Notes: generated by a model from the letters alone, not told the origin. A stretch of DNA of 64,000 nt from Granulicella rosea (GCF_900188085.1 NZ_FZOU01000010.1:62001-126000); one strand, 5' to 3'. Shown: positions 32,801-41,031, counted from the first letter of the stretch. Program-made: numbers and translations.

Positions 32801-34243
32801 GTGACTTCCAGCGTAACCCGAGCGACGGTGCGATGGGCGACAGCCGCGGCATTTCTCGCAGCCATCGTCTTCGCGTACACCCATCTCACCCACGTGAACC
32901 CGACGACGGTGGCGCTTACGCTGCTGCTCTATATCCTACTGCTCGCCGCGGGCTGGGGCTTCCGTTACGCGGTCGTGGCGTCGTTCGCATCGGCGCTCTG
33001 CTTCAACTTCTTCTTCCTGCCGCCGATCGGCGCGTTGACCATCTCCGACAGCCAGAACTGGATCGCGCTCTTCGCCTTTCTGGCGACGGCGCTGATCGGC
33101 AGTAACCTGTCCGACCGCATCAAGACCGAGGCGGCCGCTTCCAACCGCCGCCGCCGGGAGCTCGAGCTGCTGTACGATTTCGGCCAGCGGCTGCTCTCGA
33201 CCGAAGGCGCCACCGACCTGCGCAAGGCCATCCCGCAGAATATAGTCGCGGCGTTTCGCACGCAGGGCGCGGCGCTTTATCTCTCGGCCGGGGACCGCGT
33301 CTACCGCTTCGATACCGCCCGCATGGCGGTCGATCCGGAGCGCATGCGCGGCGCCGTTCACGCCGGGGTTTCGTACAAGACGGCTGGGCCGGAGACCGCG
33401 CTGCTGCCGCTGGCCGTCGGCGTCCGCCCGGTCGGGTCGATCCTGGTTGAAGGCAACCTGCCTTCGCAGGAGACGCTGGAGGCCATGAGCAGCCTCATCG
33501 CGATCGCGATCGAGAGCGCCTCCGCGGTCGAAAAGCTGGCGCGCGCCGACGCCGCCCACGAGAGCGAGCGCCTGCGCTCCGCGCTGCTCGACTCCGTCAC
33601 CCACGACCTGCGCACGCCGCTGACCTCGATCAAGGCTTCGGTGACCAGCATGTTGACGCAGGGCGCCCTGACCGAGGAGCAACGGATGGAGCTGCTCACC
33701 GTCATCGACGAGGAGAGCGACCGGCTGAACCACCTGATCGCGCAGGCGACCGAGATGGCGCGGCTCGACGCCCGCGAGGTCGCGCTCGATCCCGCCGCCT
33801 ACACCGTGCAACAGTGCGTCGAACGCGCGCTCGAAGAGGGCCAGGCCGCCCTCGCCGGTCGCGCGGTGGAGGTGCGTCTGGCCGACACCCTGCCCCGCGT
33901 CTGGATCGACCTCGACCTGATCGTCAAGGTGCTCGGCCACCTGCTCGAAAACGCCTCCAAATACTCGCCCGCCGACTCCCCCATCTTCATCTCAGGCGTG
34001 GTGGAGGGCGGAGAGCTGGCCCTCAGCGTCGCCGACCGGGGCGCCGGGATCGACGCCATGGAGCAGGAGATGATCTTCGACAAGTTCTACCGCGGCCAGA
34101 GCCAGCGCTACCGCGTGCAGGGCACCGGCATGGGCCTCGCCATCTCGAAGGCCATCATGGAGGCGCATGGCGGCTCCATCCGCGTAACCAGCCAGCCCGG
34201 CCATGGGTCGGTCTTCACCATCGGCCTGCCGCTGGCGCGCTGA
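32801..34243 (+). CDS. KdpD-like sensor histidine kinase half (DUF4118-GAF-HisKA-HATPase)
   Basis: From GTG 32801, 480 residues; ATG 32783 is an alternative start that would share bases with the divergent kdpD start. Four hydrophobic helices (about 10-105) form the DUF4118 module characteristic of KdpD. A linker (RRRELELLYDFGQRLL) and a GAF-like domain (about 130-240) follow, then HisKA with the phosphoacceptor His268 in SVTHDLRTPLTSIKASV. The ATPase boxes are VLGHLLENASKYSP, SVADRGAGI and GTGMGLAISKAI. This is exactly the portion missing from the minus-strand kdpD, so the two proteins probably assemble into one sensor. The gene is not otherwise linked to a response regulator. Confidence 0.88.
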   Translation: MTSSVTRATVRWATAAAFLAAIVFAYTHLTHVNPTTVALTLLLYILLLAAGWGFRYAVVASFASALCFNFFFLPPIGALTISDSQNWIALFAFLATALIGSNLSDRIKTEAAASNRRRRELELLYDFGQRLLSTEGATDLRKAIPQNIVAAFRTQGAALYLSAGDRVYRFDTARMAVDPERMRGAVHAGVSYKTAGPETALLPLAVGVRPVGSILVEGNLPSQETLEAMSSLIAIAIESASAVEKLARADAAHESERLRSALLDSVTHDLRTPLTSIKASVTSMLTQGALTEEQRMELLTVIDEESDRLNHLIAQATEMARLDAREVALDPAAYTVQQCVERALEEGQAALAGRAVEVRLADTLPRVWIDLDLIVKVLGHLLENASKYSPADSPIFISGVVEGGELALSVADRGAGIDAMEQEMIFDKFYRGQSQRYRVQGTGMGLAISKAIMEAHGGSIRVTSQPGHGSVFTIGLPLAR

Positions 34244-34316
34244 TTCCATACCCTTTATTGGCATTCCCGCAGGGAATCCGCTTCTGCCTTTGTCTTTGTT
34301 CTGGCATGCTATCCCT

Positions 34317-34793
34317 ATGGAACTGAACCCCTACGTAAAATTCCTCGGCGACCGCGACGCGGTCGAGGTTATCGGCCACACCTGTGCCCAGCTTGTGAAG
34401 CTGATGGAGAAGATGCCCGAAGCGCAGCTCGCACTCGCTCCGCCCACCGCCAGGTGGAGCGCACGCGAGATCGTCGCGCACCTCGCCGACTGCGAACTGG
34501 TCTTCGCCTTCCGGCTGCGCCAGACGCTCGCCGAAGAGGCGCCGATCATCCAACCCTTCGATCAGGATCGCTGGGCCGCGCGCTACGCCCCCTGCGACGC
34601 CGCCTCCGCAATGCGCCTCTTTGAGAGTCTGCGCACCTGGAACCTGCTGCTGCTCGACACGCTCAAGCCAGCCGACTGGGATCGCCCCACCACGCATCCC
34701 GAACGCGGCGCCATGACCTTCCGCACCATCGTCGAGACCATCGCCGGCCACGACCTGAACCACCTCGGCCAGCTCGAACGGCTGATTGGGTAG
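34317..34793 (+). CDS. DinB-family protein
   Basis: ATG 34317 gives 158 residues. The four-helix DinB/YfiT pattern is recognised by the metal-binding histidines in WSAREIVAHLADCELVFAFRLRQTL (about 42-66) and the C-terminal GHDLNHLGQLERLIG. DinB-like proteins include bacillithiol- and mycothiol-dependent transferases and many of unknown function. It stands alone, convergent with the toxin-antitoxin pair 11 bp away. Confidence 0.83.
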   Translation: MELNPYVKFLGDRDAVEVIGHTCAQLVKLMEKMPEAQLALAPPTARWSAREIVAHLADCELVFAFRLRQTLAEEAPIIQPFDQDRWAARYAPCDAASAMRLFESLRTWNLLLLDTLKPADWDRPTTHPERGAMTFRTIVETIAGHDLNHLGQLERLIG

Positions 34794-34804
34794 CCGTCAG
34801 CTCG

Positions 34805-35083
34805 TCAAGCGGCCTTGGCGATATGCAGTTCTACATGCATTCCGGCAGTGCCGAGCATACCCACAAGTGAGTCGATCGCGAAGAGATCGATGCGGCCACG
34901 CATCAAGTCGGAGATGCGTGGCTGTGTGACGCCAAAGATCTTCGCGGCCTCTACCTGGCTAAGACCCTCTTTCTTGATATGTTCCTGAAGCGCGATCATC
35001 AACTCCGAGCGCACTTTCATATTCTCCGCCTGCGCAGGAGTATCTTCGAGAGCGTCCCATACATTGGCAAATCGTTCTCTCAT
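34805..35083 (-). CDS. XRE-family antitoxin (HigA-like)
   Basis: 92 residues, with a helix-turn-helix at about 41-62 (LSQVEAAKIFGVTQPRISDLMRG). The tail (AIDSLVGMLGTAGMHVELHIA) is typical of the short XRE antitoxins paired with Gp49-like toxins. It is encoded second, overlapping the toxin stop by 4 bp. As usual for such systems it should neutralise the toxin and repress the operon by binding an operator upstream of the toxin gene. Confidence 0.88.
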   Translation of the reverse strand: MRERFANVWDALEDTPAQAENMKVRSELMIALQEHIKKEGLSQVEAAKIFGVTQPRISDLMRGRIDLFAIDSLVGMLGTAGMHVELHIAKAA

Positions 35084-35418
35084 CTGCTTTGCTCCTTCTG
35101 TAGCTCTTTATAGCGTTTTATGGCGACGGCAAGATCGCCGAAAGCCGTCTTTTGCGTCTTCTTTTGAAAAGCGTGCAACACAAAGATTGCAGACGCGAAT
35201 TTCGCTACATAGATAATCCGATAGATGCCTTGCTCATCCCGAATGCGGATCTCCGATACGCCCGCTCCAACGGACTTCATCGGTTTCCAATCCGCAGGGT
35301 CAAGACTCATTTGTACGCGACGAAGCTGAAATCCAGCTTCGCTTCGTGCAACCGCAGGAAAGCTTCGGATCGACTCCAGAGAATCGCCGAGAAACTCAAT
35401 TTCTTTTCGCGGCTCCAT
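35080..35418 (-). CDS. Phage-Gp49-like / HigB-RelE superfamily toxin
   Basis: 112 residues. Signature stretches are VGAGVSEIRIRDEQGIYRIIYVAKF (about 50-74) and IFVLHAFQKKTQKTAFGDLAVAIKRYKEL (about 78-106), with the basic and aromatic residues that in relatives cleave mRNA on the ribosome. Toxin-first order with a downstream XRE antitoxin matches HigBA. The gene is less GC-rich than its surroundings, in line with a mobile addiction module, here probably contributing to stability of the replicon. Confidence 0.87.
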   Translation of the reverse strand: MEPRKEIEFLGDSLESIRSFPAVARSEAGFQLRRVQMSLDPADWKPMKSVGAGVSEIRIRDEQGIYRIIYVAKFASAIFVLHAFQKKTQKTAFGDLAVAIKRYKELQKEQSR

Positions 35419-35425
35419 GCTGTTT

Positions 35426-35443
35426 TATACAAATAATTGTATA
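35426..35443. promoter_or_regulatory. Operator-like palindrome upstream of the toxin-antitoxin operon
   Basis: TATACAAATAATTGTATA is a perfect inverted repeat (7-bp arms, 4-bp centre) located 8 bp before the toxin start. It stands out as AT-rich and is the obvious binding site for the XRE antitoxin and likely overlaps the -10 element. Confidence 0.7.
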
Positions 35444-35470
35444 GGTAGTCAACTTATCTGCAGTCCGAAG

Positions 35471-36640
35471 CTACTGTCGCAGCGCAGCCGGCACAAACTC
35501 ACTCGCCAGAATCTTCGGATTATCCGTCAGGTAATACGTCGGAATCTTCGGGAACTGCTCCTCCACCAGAATCAGCGTGCGGAAGTCGAAGCTCTGCACA
35601 TCCGCGCGCGACTCCAGGTGATGCCGCGCGATGGCGCCGCAGAGCGTGTCGACGAAGACCTGCGGGCTGACCGTATGGTTGTCGAACATCTCCTTCGGCA
35701 CATTGACATCCTGTGCGCCGGCAACTGCGGGAGGCAGACGATCCGGCAGGACCTTCGTCTCAAGATTGAAGTGAACGCGCGCTGCCGCCGCGGCGCGAGC
35801 CTTCGCCTCGGGATGCGTCTTGCCCGGACCGGTCTTGTAATACTCGGCGTAGAAGTCGGCGAAGCGGAAGAGCTGCTCGGCGTAGGTGGGAACGTACGGA
35901 CTCATCAGCTTTTCCTTCGCCGCAAACGCCACCGCGACGGGCGACAGCGCGAGATCGTTCTTCTGGTCCGCGCCGAAGTGCAGCTTGTCGCAGATGAAGG
36001 TCGCCTGCGCGTCGGGCATTGAGATATCCCGAATGTATACGCGGTTTTCGAGCGTATACGGCTGACCATCCGCGCGGCGGCACGACTGCGGATTCAGAAA
36101 CTGGTCGTGCCAGATCAGCGATACGTGGTCCGTCGTCACGCCGGTGTCGGTTTCGATCGTGTCGATCAGGCTGTCGAGTCCGGCTTCGAAGGCGGGCAGC
36201 GTGTTCTCCGGACGCAGACCGCGTCCGCCGCGATGGCCCGAGACGTTGAAGTTCTTCAACCGCGCTGCGTTCGCGGGCGAGACCGCGCGCTCCTCCGCCA
36301 GCACGCGCTGCAGAATGTCCGGCCGGTCGGAGATCAGTCCGTCGATCGCGTAGCCCTGATCGGCGCCGACGCGAATCATCGCGCGAATCTTCTCCGGATC
36401 GTTCGTCGTCCAGGGCACGACCTTGATGCCTGACCTCTGCAACTCGGCGACCGGTACGGCGCCGTTCAGAATCGTCGCGTCGTTGGGCGAAAGTGCGGGC
36501 TTCACCGCATGGTGCGCCGCTGCATGCGCATCGGCCTTCTGCATCAACGTCGTAAAAGGATTCATCTGCTGGCCCTGCAGGGAAACGGTGAGCGAAGCGC
36601 TGAGCAAAAAGGCGGCGAACGAACGAGGCATGCGTCTCAT
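35471..36640 (-). CDS. Secreted glycerophosphodiester phosphodiesterase-like protein with permuted motif order
   Basis: 389 residues with a signal peptide (MPRSFAAFLLSASLTVSLQG). The catalytic half is clear: SGHRGGRGLRPENTLPAF (His136, Glu145), TIETDTGV (Glu163, Asp165) and a distant HD (178-179). The strand that normally ends a GDPD barrel (WTVND...GVDGIITDRPD) is found before it, at residues 71-110 (GIKVVPWTTNDPEKIRAMI...IDGLISDRPDIL). The protein ends right after the strand-7 motif (VQSFDFRTLILVEEQFP). The simplest reading is a circularly permuted barrel. GDPDs hydrolyse glycerophosphodiesters to glycerol-3-phosphate and an alcohol; a periplasmic role in phospholipid-headgroup scavenging is likely. 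Confidence 0.8.
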   Translation of the reverse strand: MRRMPRSFAAFLLSASLTVSLQGQQMNPFTTLMQKADAHAAAHHAVKPALSPNDATILNGAVPVAELQRSGIKVVPWTTNDPEKIRAMIRVGADQGYAIDGLISDRPDILQRVLAEERAVSPANAARLKNFNVSGHRGGRGLRPENTLPAFEAGLDSLIDTIETDTGVTTDHVSLIWHDQFLNPQSCRRADGQPYTLENRVYIRDISMPDAQATFICDKLHFGADQKNDLALSPVAVAFAAKEKLMSPYVPTYAEQLFRFADFYAEYYKTGPGKTHPEAKARAAAAARVHFNLETKVLPDRLPPAVAGAQDVNVPKEMFDNHTVSPQVFVDTLCGAIARHHLESRADVQSFDFRTLILVEEQFPKIPTYYLTDNPKILASEFVPAALRQ

Positions 36641-36700
36641 GAAAACGACCCTACCAGCAGCATGTTAACACTCGTTAAGATGAAACTCTGGAGGAAGCAC

Positions 36701-37315
36701 ATGATCGACCTTGAAGTATTGAACCAGTCCAGGCGCGCCCCGGTGTCCGAAGGAGTCCTCGATGTCATCGCGGGTCGCTGGAGTCCCCGCGCCTTCAGTG
36801 CGCAGCCTGTCTCGACCGCGGACCTCACCGCCGTCTTTGAGGCCGCCGCCTGGGCCCCGTCCTCGCTCAATGAGCAACCGTGGCGCTTCCTTATCGGCCG
36901 CCAGGGAGACGCCACCTACGCGAAGATCTTCGACGCGCTCGTCGGAGCAAACCAGAGCTGGGCGAAGGCCGCGCCGGTGCTGATCCTCTCGGTCGCACGC
37001 GCGGCGTTCAGCAATGGTTACGGCGCCAACGGCTATGCGCTGCACGACACCGGCGCGGCCACCGCGTATCTCGCGCTGCAGGCCTCGGCGCTCGGGCTGC
37101 ATGCGCACTCCATGGGCGGCTTCGACCGGCAGAAAGCGCGCGACGCCTTCAGCATTCCGGATGCCTTCGAGATCGGCGCCGTCACCGCGCTCGGCTATCT
37201 TGGCGACCCCGATATGCTGTCCGAAGCTCTGCGCGCCAGGGAGACGGCGCCCCGCACGCGGCGTCCGCTCGCTGAAACCGTCTTCACGGAGTGGGAGATC
37301 GCTGCGACTCTCTAA
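36701..37315 (+). CDS. Nitroreductase-family flavoprotein
   Basis: ATG 36701 follows GGAGGAAGCAC and gives 204 residues. The FMN-binding RWSPRAFSAQPVSTADLTAVFEAAAWAPSSLNEQPWRFLI (about 27-66) is the classical nitroreductase start. AKAAPVLILSVAR and the central DTGAATAYLALQASALGLHAHSMGGFD helix-loop follow. These enzymes reduce nitro-compounds, quinones or enones with NAD(P)H. It is a monocistronic gene between divergent GDPD and convergent GH92. Confidence 0.9.
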   Translation: MIDLEVLNQSRRAPVSEGVLDVIAGRWSPRAFSAQPVSTADLTAVFEAAAWAPSSLNEQPWRFLIGRQGDATYAKIFDALVGANQSWAKAAPVLILSVARAAFSNGYGANGYALHDTGAATAYLALQASALGLHAHSMGGFDRQKARDAFSIPDAFEIGAVTALGYLGDPDMLSEALRARETAPRTRRPLAETVFTEWEIAATL

Positions 37316-37337
37316 AACCTCCGAAGCATAAGCTGTC

Positions 37338-39695
37338 TCAGTCTGCACTCTGGATCAGCTTCCAGACATCCGCTCCACTCGGCGGAGGGATCTTATCCCA
37401 CCTACTGGGTTTCTCGCCCATGATGAGGATAAGTTCGCCTCCGCCGATCACCTCGGCATGTGTAAGCCACGCACGTTCGAGCGGCTTTCCGTTCAGCGTG
37501 GCGCTTTGAACGTAGATGGCCGACTTACTTCCGCCCTGCGCCCGAATGGTAAAGCTCCTGGCATCGCCTAAGTGCAAGGTCGCAGAATCAAACACCGGGC
37601 TGCCGATGAGATACAAAGGCTGCCCCGCGACCGGGTAGAGTCCAATCGCGCTCCACAGATACCATGAGGACATCGTGCCCGCGTCGTCATTGCCCGGAAG
37701 CCCTGCTCGTCCGGTGTGATACTCGCTCTTCAGGATGGCGCGCACGCGTTCCGCCGTGCGATCCTGCCGGCCGGTATAGATGTAGGTGTAAGGCGCGAGA
37801 ATATCCGGCTCGTTGCCCTGCGTGTAGAGCTTCTGGTCGAAGAGCCGGTCCAGCCAGGTTGTAGCTGCATCCTTCCCGCCGAGTAACTCGATCAGGCCGG
37901 AGATATCCTGCGGGATGTAAGTCGAGTATTGCGCCGAGTTGCCCTCGTAAAACGGAACATCCCACCAGAGTAATAAGTAGTCCGGATATAAGTGGTCGCA
38001 GTCGAAGTTCTCAAGATAGCTCCCATCCGCATAACGTGGATGAATGCACTGCAACTTACGATCCCAGAGGTTCCGCCAGTTGCCGGAGCTTTTGAGGAAA
38101 CGAGCCGCATCCTTCTCCTCGCCCATGAGATGCGCAACCGTGGCGACCGAGTAGTCATCCGCCGCATACTCCAGCGTGCGTGAGGCCGAACGCTGATAGC
38201 TGAGAGACATGTAGCCCAGCCGGCTCCACTCGTCGAGCTGCCGGCCCTCATTCCAACCCTCATCGCCTGGTGGCACAGAGCTGACCTCCGCGTCCTTCTT
38301 CACCGCCGCATAGGCCTGCTTCCAGTCGACGCCCGGCAACCGCTTCACCAGCGCGTCGGCGATGACCACATCGCCGTTCGAACCGCCTTGCACCAGGCCG
38401 TTCGCGCCTGCGATACGCGCGTCCGGCAGCCAGCCCGTATGGGCGTAGGTATCGAGCAGAGACCGCACCATCGCGGTCTGGCGCTCCGGCTCGATCAGCG
38501 TGTAAAGCGGATGCAGCGTGCGAAAGGTGTCCCACAAGGTATAAAAGTCTTCGTAGTGAGGCGCGTCGCTCTTCCACCAGACGTTCTCGCCCGTCAGGTC
38601 GTGCGGCATCGTGTGCGCGCGGTAGAGCGCGGTGTAGAAGATGCGTCGCTGCTCTTCGCTGCCGCCCTGGACGTCGATCTTTTCGAGCGTCCGCGACCAT
38701 TGCTCCGCGGCCTGCCGGCGCACTCCGTCGAAGGTCAGGCTTCTCTCATCCGCAAGCGTTCGCCTGGCCTGCGCGACGCTGACCCATGAGACCGCGAGCC
38801 GCATCTCGACCGTTGTGGGCCTGACGTCTTCGAAGGTGAAGTACGCTCCAAGCTGATTGCGGTAGCCCTTCGCCCGCTGGTCGACGCCCCGCGCGGTTGT
38901 ACGACCGGGGTATGTTTTGTTCTGGTCCCATGTGCCGTTGGCCGACGCATCGCGATCGAGTTCCATCGCGAAGTAAAGCGTGTAGGGCGCGGGGTTCCAG
39001 CCGCCGGCGACCGTGACCGAGCCCTCCGCATGGCGCGCATCGGGGATGGTCACGGACGCGTCGGTGGCGGCCTGCGGGTAGCTCGACACGCCGCTCGCGC
39101 CGCCCTGCATCCGCAGGCGCGACGAAACATCGAGCAGCAGGTTTGCGTGGCCGGCGGGGAAGCTGTAGCGCGAGTATCCGACCATGCGCGTCGCGGTGTG
39201 CTCCGCGCGGATCGCGGCCTCTGGCTTGCCGATCGTCACACCATAGAAGCCGGGCTCGGCGTGTTCGTCTCGCCATGGGTAGATCAGATTGCGCGGTGAC
39301 AACTCGCCCATGGTGGGCGTCACGCGGAAGTTGCCGTACTTCGCCTCACCGCCCGTACCGCTCTCATGCGTGTAGGAGAAGCCGATCATCTCTGCGTCGG
39401 GATTGTAGCCGTTGGTCACGCCGTGGTCGACATCGGCGGTGTCGGGCCCGAGCGAGATGAAGCCGAATGGAATCTGCGCGCCGGGCGTGGTGTTGCCGCC
39501 GTTGGTCGAGCCGACGAGCGGATCGACCAGCGCGAGCCTCGTCTGCGCCGGCATGCTTGCCGCGAAGGCGAAAGAAAGGAGCGCCGTCGCCACGAGTATC
39601 AGGTTGCTGATACACGCGCGGCCGCGCTCCAGGTTGCCGCCTGTCTTGTTACCAGGCCAGTGTCGGCGGCAGAAACTCTGCGAACAGATCGTCAT
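37338..39695 (-). CDS. GH92 alpha-mannosidase
   Basis: Up to 785 residues. The N-terminal beta-sandwich has VDPLVGSTNGGNTTPGAQIPFGFISLGPDT and GYNPDAEMIGFSYTHESGTGG. The (alpha/alpha)6 domain has the catalytic-site stretch GLPGNDDAGTMSSWYLWSAIGLYPVAGQ (about 665-690), diagnostic for GH92, which removes alpha-mannose in a Ca2+-dependent way. A hydrophobic export signal (NLILVATALLSFAFAAS) is at about 30-47. The listed ATG start overlaps the end of the inositol-oxygenase gene by 47 bp. An internal start at a GTG nearer the signal helix is possible, so the first about 30 residues are uncertain. It is co-transcribed with that gene. Confidence 0.88.
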   Translation of the reverse strand: MTICSQSFCRRHWPGNKTGGNLERGRACISNLILVATALLSFAFAASMPAQTRLALVDPLVGSTNGGNTTPGAQIPFGFISLGPDTADVDHGVTNGYNPDAEMIGFSYTHESGTGGEAKYGNFRVTPTMGELSPRNLIYPWRDEHAEPGFYGVTIGKPEAAIRAEHTATRMVGYSRYSFPAGHANLLLDVSSRLRMQGGASGVSSYPQAATDASVTIPDARHAEGSVTVAGGWNPAPYTLYFAMELDRDASANGTWDQNKTYPGRTTARGVDQRAKGYRNQLGAYFTFEDVRPTTVEMRLAVSWVSVAQARRTLADERSLTFDGVRRQAAEQWSRTLEKIDVQGGSEEQRRIFYTALYRAHTMPHDLTGENVWWKSDAPHYEDFYTLWDTFRTLHPLYTLIEPERQTAMVRSLLDTYAHTGWLPDARIAGANGLVQGGSNGDVVIADALVKRLPGVDWKQAYAAVKKDAEVSSVPPGDEGWNEGRQLDEWSRLGYMSLSYQRSASRTLEYAADDYSVATVAHLMGEEKDAARFLKSSGNWRNLWDRKLQCIHPRYADGSYLENFDCDHLYPDYLLLWWDVPFYEGNSAQYSTYIPQDISGLIELLGGKDAATTWLDRLFDQKLYTQGNEPDILAPYTYIYTGRQDRTAERVRAILKSEYHTGRAGLPGNDDAGTMSSWYLWSAIGLYPVAGQPLYLIGSPVFDSATLHLGDARSFTIRAQGGSKSAIYVQSATLNGKPLERAWLTHAEVIGGGELILIMGEKPSRWDKIPPPSGADVWKLIQSAD

Positions 39696-40509
39696 AGTAC
39701 GGCTTCAACTCCTGCATGTTCGGCTTGGTATGGCCCTTGGAGTATAGGTCGTACTGGTTGAACTTGAGAACCCAGTCGAGCATCGAGCGATCCTTGTCCG
39801 TGCAGAGATGATCGTACGCGCCATGCTTGTGCCACGGATAAAACGAGTGGAAGCGCAGCATGTAAAGCGACTCGTCGCGCAGGTAAGGCTTCATCACCTC
39901 GGCGATGTAGCCGTCGTGTCCGAAGGACATGTGGACGTTTTCGAGGCCGCAGTTGGGTTCGTAGATGCCGTACTTCGTCTGATACTTCGCAACGTTGCGG
40001 TCTGGGTTCTTCGCGAAGTACTCGGGGAAGACGATGTCCTTCGACCACGCGCAGCCGACCGGGAAGGTGTCGCCCACGACGCCCCACTGCGGCTCGCCGT
40101 ACAGGCAGAGACACTTGCCGAGATCGTGGATGAAGCCGGTCAGGATCATCCAGCGCGGCTGGCCGTCGCGGCGCATGGCCTCCGACGTCTGCAGCAGATG
40201 CTCGATCTGGGTCAGGTCCGTGTCCGGGTCGGAGTCGTCGACCAGTGTGTTCAGAAACTCGGCCGCCTCCCAGATCGTCTTCTGGCCCTTGTTCAGGCTG
40301 AAGTAGGTCTTCTCCCGCTCCATCACATAGTCGACCGTCTGGTTCTCGTGGTTGAGCCGGTAGAACTCCGCGACGCCCGGCGTGGCGGTCGCGTCATAGA
40401 CACGAAACTCTTCCTCGGACTTGCCTTCCTTGTAACGTCCTTCGAGAAAGTCGTCCCAGTCGTCGAGGTCTGCAAGCGGGTTTTGCTCTACGGCGGTGGT
40501 GGTGCTCAT
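39649..40509 (-). CDS. myo-Inositol oxygenase
   Basis: 286 residues, GGAG 8 nt before the start. All elements of MIOX are visible: DDSDPDTDLTQIEHLLQTSEAMRRDG, the di-iron ligands in LTGFIHDLGKCL, the VGDTFPVGC loop, SFGHDGYIAEVM, LRFHSFYPWHKHG and the final Asp in FNQYDLYSKG. The enzyme cleaves myo-inositol to D-glucuronate with O2. Bacterial MIOX is uncommon outside Acidobacteriota, Bacteroidota and a few others. With a sugar transporter and a uronate-type regulon nearby, the product probably feeds hexuronate catabolism. The shared promoter region holds two LacI-type palindromes. Confidence 0.95.
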   Translation of the reverse strand: MSTTTAVEQNPLADLDDWDDFLEGRYKEGKSEEEFRVYDATATPGVAEFYRLNHENQTVDYVMEREKTYFSLNKGQKTIWEAAEFLNTLVDDSDPDTDLTQIEHLLQTSEAMRRDGQPRWMILTGFIHDLGKCLCLYGEPQWGVVGDTFPVGCAWSKDIVFPEYFAKNPDRNVAKYQTKYGIYEPNCGLENVHMSFGHDGYIAEVMKPYLRDESLYMLRFHSFYPWHKHGAYDHLCTDKDRSMLDWVLKFNQYDLYSKGHTKPNMQELKPYYDDLFAEFLPPTLAW

Positions 40510-40569
40510 GAGATTTTCTCCAGTGCGGGAATTTTGCGGTGCGGACGGTGGAGCGGAGACGCCATCAAC

Positions 40570-40581
40570 GTTACCGCTAAC
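40570..40581. promoter_or_regulatory. LacI-type operator, site 1
   Basis: GTTACCGCTAAC lies 61 bp upstream of the inositol-oxygenase start. Ten of its 12 bases are symmetric, and it differs by one base from the perfect palindrome at 47336-47347. Confidence 0.6.
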
Positions 40582-40774
40582 TTACTCCACCCCACGAAAC
40601 TTGCGCAAGCGAAAAATGCAAACCCCCGGTTGCGGCCAGCTCCAGCGTTCTTGCTTCCTTGTTGCGTTTCTTGTTTGTCATTCTCGAAGAGGATCCGTTT
40701 GTGCGTTACGTCTCTTGCCATCTCGACGAAGGCCCTTGACAGCGCTGACTCAAGGTCGATAAGGTGCTTCGGAC

Positions 40775-40786
40775 GTAACCGCTAAC
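40775..40786. promoter_or_regulatory. LacI-type operator, site 2
   Basis: GTAACCGCTAAC differs by one base from site 1 and lies 48 bp upstream of the 37-codon gene that starts the plus-strand transporter transcript. The two sites are about 205 bp apart, suitable for looping. The rest of 40510-40833 holds no gene; it contains promoters for both directions. Confidence 0.55.
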
Positions 40787-40833
40787 GCAATCCGCGCACT
40801 GAACTAAAGTAAGAGGAGGAGTCCGCGCATCCG

Positions 40834-40947
40834 ATGAACGCAAAAACCCCATCCCAGACCGTTGTAGCGATCCTCACCGACATCCAGTTCTGGATTCCTG
40901 CCCTCGTGCTTGTCGCGGGGATTGTGCTGCTGGTCGTGCTGCACTAG
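40834..40947 (+). CDS. 37-residue single-helix membrane peptide
   Basis: ATG 40834, with a GGAGGAG box ending 13 nt upstream (somewhat far), opens a 37-codon frame. A short polar start and TDIQFWIP lead into one strongly hydrophobic helix (ALVLVAGIVLLVVL, about 23-36) and a final His. It lies between operator site 2 and the sugar transporter gene, apparently in the same transcript. Similar tiny genes before GRP-type transporters in Acidobacteriota are familiar to me but of unknown function. Could be a transporter accessory or a leader peptide. Confidence 0.62.
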   Translation: MNAKTPSQTVVAILTDIQFWIPALVLVAGIVLLVVLH

Positions 40948-40957
40948 AGATCGTCGC

Positions 40958-41031
40958 CATCCTGAAAAACAGGTTTTTCGCTGCGCTCAGGATGACAAAT
41001 TTTCAAGCTCGGATCTTCGAAGATCGAGCTT
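40958..41031. terminator. Two consecutive hairpins in the leader of the sugar-transporter gene
   Basis: Hairpin A pairs CATCCTGA (40958-40965) with TCAGGATG (40987-40994) and is a degenerate copy of the dispersed REP-like element. Hairpin B pairs AAGCTCGGATCTT (41005-41017) with AAGATCGAGCTT (41020-41031), with a single bulge and a tight loop. Both sit between the 37-codon gene and the transporter start (41063) and may cause partial termination or mRNA stabilisation. Confidence 0.5.

Noticed and set aside
36509..36700. Longer N-terminus for the nitroreductase
   Set aside because: The upstream extension overlaps the divergent GDPD gene and its translation is unrelated to the family; ATG 36701 has a strong Shine-Dalgarno.
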